A stretch of DNA of 64,000 nt from Gemella haemolysans (GTDB lineage: Bacteria; Bacillota; Bacilli; Staphylococcales; Gemellaceae). The notes under the pieces are model-generated. The model did not search any database, had not been told where the DNA came from, and saw only the letters and a program-made list of their open reading frames with translations. Location: positions 806,001-870,000 of the forward strand of contig NZ_CP050965.1 in NCBI RefSeq assembly GCF_012273215.1, given 5' to 3'. Shown piece by piece: positions 56,787-64,000 of this stretch (position 1 is its first letter; the number at the start of each line of letters is the position of its first letter). Position numbers and translations under genes: made by a program.

Positions 56787-57030
56787 TCTTCATCTCCTAA
56801 ATTTAATACTAGCTAAAATTTATTACTATATTTATCTAAAATAGATGAAAGTAAATACTATTATAATAGTGATTTCTTCTATATTCTATCATTAAATTAA
56901 TTCTTATTTTGAAATCGTGACAAAATTGTCTCACACCTTAGTGTTAACTCTTTTTTTCTATTTAAACATTTAACGACGTGACATTTTCGTCACATAATTA
57001 TTTTTGCTTAGAATAATTTTTCTTAAAAAT
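56787..57030. other. Upstream region of the rgg pseudogene with GTGACA palindromes
   Basis: Two palindromes: GTGACAAAATTGTCTCAC (56917-56934) and GTGACATTTTCGTCAC (56978-56993). ACTATTATAATAGT near 56860 contains a TATAAT. No convincing peptide gene was found. Confidence 0.45.
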
Positions 57031-57066
57031 AAACCTCAAGGCATAACACTCTATACCTCGAGGTTT
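57031..57066 (-). terminator. Terminator of purA
   Basis: AAACCTC..GAGGTTT with inner AGG/CCT, followed on the minus strand by TTTATTTTT; 22 bases after the purA stop. Confidence 0.88.
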
Positions 57067-57088
57067 AATTCTTATATTAATCTTTATA

Positions 57089-58378
<1,290 letters not shown>

Positions 58379-58415
58379 TTACGCCTCCTGAAAGCAAATA
58401 TTTTTTCCATTAATT

Positions 58416-58443
58416 ATTATATCACAAATACAGACGTTTACAA
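58416..58443 (-). promoter_or_regulatory. Promoter of purA
   Basis: Minus strand TTGTAA (58438-58443), 16-base spacer, TATAAT (58416-58421), about 40 bases before the ATG. Confidence 0.65.
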
Positions 58444-58539
58444 CCATTTTTTATAAAAAACTCAAAATTATCGGACGATATAGATCATTTTCACACTTTG
58501 TTCACTATTATGCGTTTTCATTAAAAACTTTTATAGTTT

Positions 58540-58717
58540 GGGAGTGACTCAAAAATCGTGATTTCGAAGAAACAAGATTTTGTCGAGTCACCCCCGCAAG
58601 TTTATTAGATATCTAAAAAGCGTTTTAAAAGCGATTTTAGATATCAATAAACCACTGCGTCTATGAGTTTTCATATACTCTTTATTAAAATTTAGGCCTT
58701 TTGGATCGACCTCTTTA
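58540..58717. repeat. Dispersed structured repeat, copy B
   Basis: Same orientation and structure as 22715-22895. The outer GTGACTC/GAGTCAC stem and the ATATCTAAA stem are kept. Several changes fall in the loop or in paired positions where base-pairing survives (AAGCGTTTTAAAAGCG here versus AAGCTTTTATAAAGCG). It lies 3' of the surface-protease gene, before purA. Confidence 0.85.
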
Positions 58718-58727
58718 TGTTATTATA

Positions 58728-61700
58728 TTATTTTTTTAGTTTTCGTTTAGATAACATCGTTGTTGCGACAAGTAACATTCCACCTAATACTCCACTTTCT
58801 ACAGGTGTTTCTCCAGTATTAGGTAGTTTTTGGACTTGTGCTTTCTTAGACGCAGTAGTCTCATTTTGACTTTCAGTATTTTGAGATTGATAAACATCAA
58901 CAGTTTCTTGTTTTTTGTTATCAAAATTCTCTAATTCAACTTTTTGATAAATGTAGATTTTATTCCCTTCGCCATCTACTTCTTTTTTTCCTGTATATTT
59001 ATAGCCTTTTAGCTCTTTTGGCTTTTCAGAAATTGCTAAAACATCTAAAATATTACCTTTTTCGTCTTTTAAAAGAGCTACTTTTAGTTCAGGTAATTGT
59101 TCTTTTACTGTTGCTGTTTCTGAATTTACTCCAGCTTCGAACGGTATAGTTTCTTCTGTCACTACTGATTCTGCGGGATTCACTCCGCCTTCGAATGGTT
59201 TTAATTCTTCTACAGTTGGGGCTTTTTCATCTGATTTAGATGTTATAACACCTGATTTATCTTTCTCATAAATGTAGATTTTATTTCCTTCGCCATCTAC
59301 TTCTTCTTTTCCTGTATATTTATAGCCTTTTAGCTCTTTTGGTTTTTCAGAATTCGCTAAAACATCTAAGACATTTCCTTCTTCATCTCTTAAAAGTGCT
59401 ACTTTTAGTTCAGGTAATTCTTCTTTAACCGATGCTATTTCTGAGTTTACTCCGCCTTCGAATGGTTTTAATTCTTCTGTCACTACTAATTCTGCAGGAT
59501 TCACTCCACCTTCGAACGGTTTTAATTCTTCTACAGTTGGGGCTTTTTCATCTGATTTAGATGTTAAATCCTCACTAGAGATTTCTTCTTCTCTTTCTGT
59601 TTGAATTATGTTTCCTGTTTTTTCATCAACCGTATATACAGTCGTTACTTTTACCTTCTTCCCATTTTCTCGTTGAACTACTTCTACTTTATCCTTCGCT
59701 GGAACTTTCACTACTGTTTCTGTTGCTTCTTTTATCTCTGGCATTCCTGTTCGCTCAGTTACTTCGCCTGTTTTCGGATTTACTTCGTACGTTGTTGTTA
59801 CTTTTCTTGTTCCTTTTTCTCCAAGAACAGTAATATTACTTTGGCCTTTTTCTCTCGTACTATCTTTTTCGTATCTTGCTGAACTTGGGATTTCTGTTAC
59901 TTCTACTTTATCTTTCGCGGCAACTTTAACTACTGTTTCTGTTGCGGCTTTCACCTCTGGCGTTCCTGTTCGCTCTGTTATTTCTCCTGTTTTTGGATTT
60001 ACTTCGTACGTTGTCGTTACTTTTCTTGTTCCTTTTTCTCCAAAAACAGTAATATTATTTTGGCCTTTTTCTCTCGTACTATCTTTTTCATATCTTATTG
60101 GACTTGGGATCTCTGTTACTTCTACTTTATCCTTCGCTGGAACTTTCACTACTGTCTCTGTTGCTTCTTTTATCTCTGGCGTTCCTATTCGCTCTGTTAC
60201 TTCTCCTGTTTTCGGATTTACTTCGTACGTTGTCGTTACTTTTCTCATCCCTTTTTCTCCAAAAACAGTAATATTATTTTGGCCTTTTTCTCTCGTACTA
60301 TCTTTTTCGTATCTTATTGGACTTGGGATTTCTATTATTTCTACTTTATCTTTCGCCGGAACTTTTATTATTGTATCAGTTGCTTTCTTTTCTGTTTTCT
60401 CTACAGTTTCACTTATTGTTCCATCTTTTTTATTAAGTGTATATTTTGTAACTTCTTTTTCATAACCATTAGAACCTTCTATGCGCTTGTTAGGTAGTCC
60501 TCTTGCTTTTTCTTTATCTGCTATATATTTTGTATTTGACAGAATTTCCTTTGTATTTTCTATTGGTTTAACCCCTACTTTAACTACCTCATCAACAGCT
60601 GGTTCTTTAGTTTCTTTTTCTTTTATTAACTCTCCATCTTCATCCTTGATGTAAGTCGTTTTAAGTGTTCCTTCAATACCTTTTTTAATTACAGACCTTT
60701 CGCCTTTGTTTAGTTCTTTGTCTGCTACATATTTTGTATCAAAAGGAATTTTTTCTTCTTTCTCAACTAATGATTCAATTTTATATAATCCTGTTTTTAT
60801 CTCAAAATCTTCTTTAGTAGCGGTATCTATTTTTTTCTCAAATAATATATTTCCATCAACAGATAATCTTATTTTATCTTCAGTTCCTATTTTTTTTATT
60901 CTATCACTGAACCATTGTTTTAATTTAGAATCATCTTTTAAATCCTTCAATTCAAATTCAGCAACATCGCCGTAGTCTACATTTTTTTCTTCTCTATATA
61001 CAGGGGCTTTCGGATTACCATCAATATAAGATTTTACCCAATCGAGTTGTTCTTTAGAAAAGACTAATCCACCACTTCTTTCCCCAACGACACCATTTTG
61101 ATGCACTCCGATAATTTCACCTTTATCATTATAAAGTCCACCACCTGATGCACCTGGTTTAGTACCCGTATATCCAATTCCAGTTAATCCAGCACCTCGA
61201 TCTACTACATCGGTAACTTTAGTGTCGATAACTGGCTTTAATTTACCATCAGGAAAACCATAAACTGACACTTTATCACCGCTATTTACAACAGATACAT
61301 CTTCTTTTACAGCAGCAGGGGTAACATTATCCACAACTTCTTTAAACTTAACTAAAGCAAGATCATGCGTAAATCCAACAACTGAATCATCTTTTTTCCA
61401 ATAATGAATATCAGAGTCTGTAAAGAATACCTTTTTCCCATTTGGAAGTACTGCATAATATTTTTTATCATTATTACCAGTAGCTTTTTCCGTCACCTTA
61501 CCGTTCTCAAACTTCAAGAAGTTATGAGCAACTGTAAGTAATAAATCTTTTTCAATTAATGTACCCGATCCTGTGCCATCAGGAGTTACTATAATCGCTG
61601 TTGCATTGAAATTACGCAATCCGTTCGGTGCATTCTTCACCTCTTCACTCGGTTTAGGAAGCGTAACATCACCAGATGTATCAACTTGGCCAGGTTGTGT

Positions 61701-63041
61701 TCTAACGAAGTTGTCTCCTTTAATGATAGCATCAATATATGTATTTCCTAATGATAGTTTACTTACAAAGTCTTTAGACCAATTTTCATTAAATTTCTTA
61801 TTAATCGCCTCTCCATCTATAGACACAATTGTGGCGTTAGGATTTTTACCAAATAAATCTTTATTTTCCTTGTCTTGTTTAAAGTCATAATTAACCGCAG
61901 AACCTACGTTACCTTGCGCGACAACTCTTTCTACTAGTTTTTCTCCAGCTTCATTCTTAATTCTAAGTACTACTTTTCCTTTCTCTGTACCTGATAGTAA
62001 TCTTCCACGTCCATTACTATCAAATGAGTATCTAGCACCATCTATTTCTCGCTCTGTACTAACTAACGCCCTATGGTTGTTATCATAATAATATTTATCA
62101 TTCCCATTAACAAACCAACCTTTAATACCATGTTCTTCTATTATCTTGTTTATCCAAGATCTATGTTTATCAGTGAAAAATAAACCTCCTCCATGCTGCT
62201 CGGCGTCAGTTCCTGCGTCCGTATTTGTACCGTGTTGATGAATACCTACAACTTCACCTTTATCATTAAAGATTGGCCCTCCTGAAAATCCACCTAAAGC
62301 ACTCGTATTATAAGTACCGTCACCAGTAGTTGTATTTAGGCTTGATAGTATCCCTGAGATTTTATACATTTTTCCATCTTTTAATCTTGCTTTCGTTGCT
62401 TCTGACAATCTTTTCGAAGAGAAATCATTCGGATAACCTATCAAAGTAATATTATCACCTTGACTAGCAACACCAAGTTCACGTGGTTTATCTTCACCAT
62501 TTGTCATCGCCTCTACAGGTCGTTCTGTAACTACAGCTGCTAAATCATTTTCATAAGATTTAGCAAATTCTTTCTGATTATAGTAATGAATATTTCCTTT
62601 TGGTATGATATCAATAGTTCCATTCGCTGGTGTATTGTTACGTTTTTCCGTATCAGAGTTCATAACAACATAGCTTTGGGCACTATTACCTCCACGAACA
62701 TAACCCGATCCAGAAGCTTTGTCTTTATCTAAATAATTATGAGCAACTGTCACCATAACATTCGGTGCGACAAATACTCCACTACCTGAAGCAACCTGTT
62801 TTGATCCATTGCTATCAAAACTAGTATAGGTCATAGCCACACCGCTAGTCTCTTTATTGTGAACATCTGCATCCACAATATCAGCTCCACCTTTAACAAC
62901 TGCGGCTTGTGCCTCCTTATTTACTATTTGGTTGTTATCAGTTAGTCCATATACTAAAATTCCACAAAAACTTATACATCCAATTAAACCATACTTTTTA
63001 GTTTTTCTGAAAAAACCATATGTTTTCTCGTTTCTTATCAT
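58728..63041 (-). CDS. LPXTG-anchored surface protein with two V8-like serine protease domains and G5-type repeats
   Basis: 1437 residues. The signal region FFRKTKKYGLIGCISFCGIL is of the streptococcal YSIRK-like kind. Protease 1 (about 50-300): His101 (TVAHNYL), Asp (YENDLAAV), Ser (GGFSGGPIF), plus a glutamyl-specificity-like His in GIHQHG. A glucan-binding-like repeat GWFVNGNDKYYYDNN follows. Protease 2 (about 480-680): TVAHNFL, FTHDLALV, GASGGGLYN, GVHQNG; both triads look complete. Then about five G5-like repeats (the last three nearly identical), two copies of a roughly 107-residue unit, and LPNTG at 1406 with helix and KRKLKK tail. Likely cleaves host or community proteins after acidic residues. 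Confidence 0.93.
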   Translation of the reverse strand: MIRNEKTYGFFRKTKKYGLIGCISFCGILVYGLTDNNQIVNKEAQAAVVKGGADIVDADVHNKETSGVAMTYTSFDSNGSKQVASGSGVFVAPNVMVTVAHNYLDKDKASGSGYVRGGNSAQSYVVMNSDTEKRNNTPANGTIDIIPKGNIHYYNQKEFAKSYENDLAAVVTERPVEAMTNGEDKPRELGVASQGDNITLIGYPNDFSSKRLSEATKARLKDGKMYKISGILSSLNTTTGDGTYNTSALGGFSGGPIFNDKGEVVGIHQHGTNTDAGTDAEQHGGGLFFTDKHRSWINKIIEEHGIKGWFVNGNDKYYYDNNHRALVSTEREIDGARYSFDSNGRGRLLSGTEKGKVVLRIKNEAGEKLVERVVAQGNVGSAVNYDFKQDKENKDLFGKNPNATIVSIDGEAINKKFNENWSKDFVSKLSLGNTYIDAIIKGDNFVRTQPGQVDTSGDVTLPKPSEEVKNAPNGLRNFNATAIIVTPDGTGSGTLIEKDLLLTVAHNFLKFENGKVTEKATGNNDKKYYAVLPNGKKVFFTDSDIHYWKKDDSVVGFTHDLALVKFKEVVDNVTPAAVKEDVSVVNSGDKVSVYGFPDGKLKPVIDTKVTDVVDRGAGLTGIGYTGTKPGASGGGLYNDKGEIIGVHQNGVVGERSGGLVFSKEQLDWVKSYIDGNPKAPVYREEKNVDYGDVAEFELKDLKDDSKLKQWFSDRIKKIGTEDKIRLSVDGNILFEKKIDTATKEDFEIKTGLYKIESLVEKEEKIPFDTKYVADKELNKGERSVIKKGIEGTLKTTYIKDEDGELIKEKETKEPAVDEVVKVGVKPIENTKEILSNTKYIADKEKARGLPNKRIEGSNGYEKEVTKYTLNKKDGTISETVEKTEKKATDTIIKVPAKDKVEIIEIPSPIRYEKDSTREKGQNNITVFGEKGMRKVTTTYEVNPKTGEVTERIGTPEIKEATETVVKVPAKDKVEVTEIPSPIRYEKDSTREKGQNNITVFGEKGTRKVTTTYEVNPKTGEITERTGTPEVKAATETVVKVAAKDKVEVTEIPSSARYEKDSTREKGQSNITVLGEKGTRKVTTTYEVNPKTGEVTERTGMPEIKEATETVVKVPAKDKVEVVQRENGKKVKVTTVYTVDEKTGNIIQTEREEEISSEDLTSKSDEKAPTVEELKPFEGGVNPAELVVTEELKPFEGGVNSEIASVKEELPELKVALLRDEEGNVLDVLANSEKPKELKGYKYTGKEEVDGEGNKIYIYEKDKSGVITSKSDEKAPTVEELKPFEGGVNPAESVVTEETIPFEAGVNSETATVKEQLPELKVALLKDEKGNILDVLAISEKPKELKGYKYTGKKEVDGEGNKIYIYQKVELENFDNKKQETVDVYQSQNTESQNETTASKKAQVQKLPNTGETPVESGVLGGMLLVATTMLSKRKLKK
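58930..59568 (-). repeat. Two tandem units of about 320 bp inside the surface-protease gene
   Basis: Both encode SDEKAPTVEELKPFEGGVNP ... LPELKVALL, KPKELKGYKYTGK and GEGNKIYIY. High nucleotide identity suggests recent duplication. Confidence 0.8.
59684..60340 (-). repeat. Three tandem 219-bp repeats inside the surface-protease gene
   Basis: Each encodes a 73-residue G5-type unit: RYEKDSTREKGQ, NITV, GEKG, KVTTTYEVNPKTGE and ATETVVKV. Two more diverged units precede them. Boundaries are approximate. Confidence 0.82.
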
Positions 63042-63073
63042 TTATATTTCCTCCTGTCTTAATTCCTCTATAA

Positions 63074-63099
63074 ATATTAATGGAAATCCCCATTAATAT
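63074..63099. promoter_or_regulatory. Inverted repeat in the leader of the surface-protease gene
   Basis: ATATTAATGG, six bases, CCATTAATAT: perfect 10-bp arms, 33 bases before the ATG. It could be a regulator site or an mRNA leader hairpin. Confidence 0.5.
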
Positions 63100-63236
63100 A
63101 AACATAAAATAACTCAATATATACTTTCTCAAGTATATTATAACCAAAATAATAAATAAGTCTATAGTTATTTTTTATTTTTGTATTTACATTAGTTACA
63201 TGTATAAAAATTCTTTAATACACTATATTTTTCCTT

Positions 63237-63278
63237 AAAAAAGTAAAGAGCTAGACAAGTCTAACTCTTTACTTTTTT
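63237..63278. terminator. Terminator of fhs
   Basis: Perfect 14-bp stem AAAAAAGTAAAGAG..CTCTTTACTTTTTT between fhs and the surface-protease gene. Confidence 0.9.
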
Positions 63279-63290
63279 AGGAATATACTA

Positions 63291-64000
63291 CTAGAAAATC
63301 CCAATGATTGTTTCTGTTTCTTCATCAATATCGATATTTAATGCACTTGGCATTTTTGGAAGTCCTGGCATTGTTAGTACTTTATTCGCATATGCTACTA
63401 CGAATCCTGCACCACTTCTTAATTTAACATCGTTAATAGTAATGTTAAATCCTGTAGGACGCCCTTTGATTTTTGCATTATCTGTTAATGAAGCTGGAGT
63501 TTTCGCCATACATACTGGTAAATGCTTGAATCCAAGACTTTCGATTCTTTCGATTTCAGATTTTACTTCATCTGAGAAGTTAACTCCATCTGCTCCGTAA
63601 ATCTCACGACATACTGTTTCAATTTTTTCAGTGATTGAAGCTTCGTCTTTGTACAATAATTGTAGTTCTTTGTCATTTCCTTCTACAGCTTTTACTACTT
63701 TTTCAGCTAGGTCTATTCCACCAAGACCACCTTTTTCCCATACTTCTGTACGAGAGAATTCTACGCCTTGTTCTTTAGCCCAGTTTTCTAAGAACGCTAG
63801 TTCTTTTTCTGTATCAGTAACGAATACATTTAGAGCTACTACTATTGGTAAATTAAATTTACGTAAGTTTTCGATATGTTTTTCTAAGTTTTGAACACCT
63901 TTAGCTAATGCTTCTAAATTTTCTTCTTTTAGATCTTTTTCTTCAATATCACCGTGTAGTTTTAATGCTTTAATAGTTGCAACAACTACTGCAGCTTTTG
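63291..64000 (-). CDS. fhs: Formate-tetrahydrofolate ligase (5' part beyond window)
   Basis: The last 236 codons of the gene are present in one open frame. KAAVVVATIKALKLHG at the right edge, FNLPIVVALNVFVTDTEKEL, EFSRTEVWEKGGLGGIDLAE and the C-terminal LTMPGLPKMPSALNID are Fhs sequence. Makes 10-formyl-THF from formate, THF and ATP, feeding purine synthesis (purA nearby) and initiator-tRNA formylation. The start and the P-loop lie outside. Confidence 0.97.
   Translation of the reverse strand, partial: KAAVVVATIKALKLHGDIEEKDLKEENLEALAKGVQNLEKHIENLRKFNLPIVVALNVFVTDTEKELAFLENWAKEQGVEFSRTEVWEKGGLGGIDLAEKVVKAVEGNDKELQLLYKDEASITEKIETVCREIYGADGVNFSDEVKSEIERIESLGFKHLPVCMAKTPASLTDNAKIKGRPTGFNITINDVKLRSGAGFVVAYANKVLTMPGLPKMPSALNIDIDEETETIIGIF

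Noticed and set aside
59684-60340. Regular tandem repeats taken as a possible CRISPR array
   Set aside because: The units are 219 bp, in frame, nearly identical throughout and encode protein; there are no short repeats with unique spacers and no cas genes.
59601-60497. Plus-strand open frames rich in Phe, Tyr and Ser inside the surface-protease gene
   Set aside because: They are the reverse complement of the Lys/Glu-rich repeats; no ribosome sites, and the minus-strand gene is clearly real.

Overview
The window reads as chromosome from a low-GC Firmicute, most likely a Gemella species. The grounds are the A/T-rich codon use, CodY, MurT/GatD, a zinc-free type B L31, Rgg-type regulators, oleate hydratase, and LPXTG surface proteins with long G5-type repeats. 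The genus call is by recognition of protein families, not by a search. Most genes lie on the minus strand, which is probably the leading strand here.

Layout: 1-3.3 kb is a minus-strand operon (Nif3-like, mntR, thyA, folA, degV) divergent from recD2 (3.5-5.9 kb). A lipoprotein and gpmA follow. At 7.6-8.6 kb a LexA/CI-like XRE-S24 repressor faces a tiny unlisted membrane-peptide gene, and their two strong promoters share operator-like motifs. From 8586 to 16794 there is what looks like an inserted island: an IS1182-like element with a frameshifted transposase, a LacI regulator with a nonsense-broken HAD phosphatase, DUF1697 and DUF4336 genes, a TetR regulator with oleate hydratase, and a 168-bp IS end. 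Both outer edges carry the same 34-bp terminator hairpin.

16.8-34.4 kb is core genome: prmC-prfA-tdk, rpmE2, a polar amino-acid ABC operon, rpsP, engB-lon-clpX, an aminotransferase, gatD-murT, an SrrA-like response regulator, and rluB-scpB-scpA-xerD-like. 34.5-48.1 kb holds a DUF1275 protein, two Nudix proteins, yjzD, thioesterases, codY, trmFO, thiI with its cysteine desulfurase, plsC, cmk, topB, a nucleoside deoxyribosyltransferase and threonine aldolase.

48.2-56.8 kb is an accessory, partly decaying region. It has a MacB-like ABC exporter (one ATPase, two FtsX-type permeases), an intact Rgg regulator, and a 0.9-kb region upstream of rgg with candidate short peptide genes ending in a clean terminator. 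Then come a broken surface-exclusion-type LPXTG protein and a second, broken rgg paralog. The window ends with purA, a 1437-residue wall-anchored protein carrying two V8-like protease domains, and the 3' part of fhs. A roughly 180-bp structured repeat occurs twice (22.7 and 58.5 kb).

The best candidates for undescribed biology are (1) the XRE-S24 repressor with its divergent small membrane peptide, (2) the Rgg locus with short hydrophobic peptide candidates, (3) the island with duplicated terminator hairpins, (4) the dispersed structured repeat, and (5) the tandem-protease surface protein.
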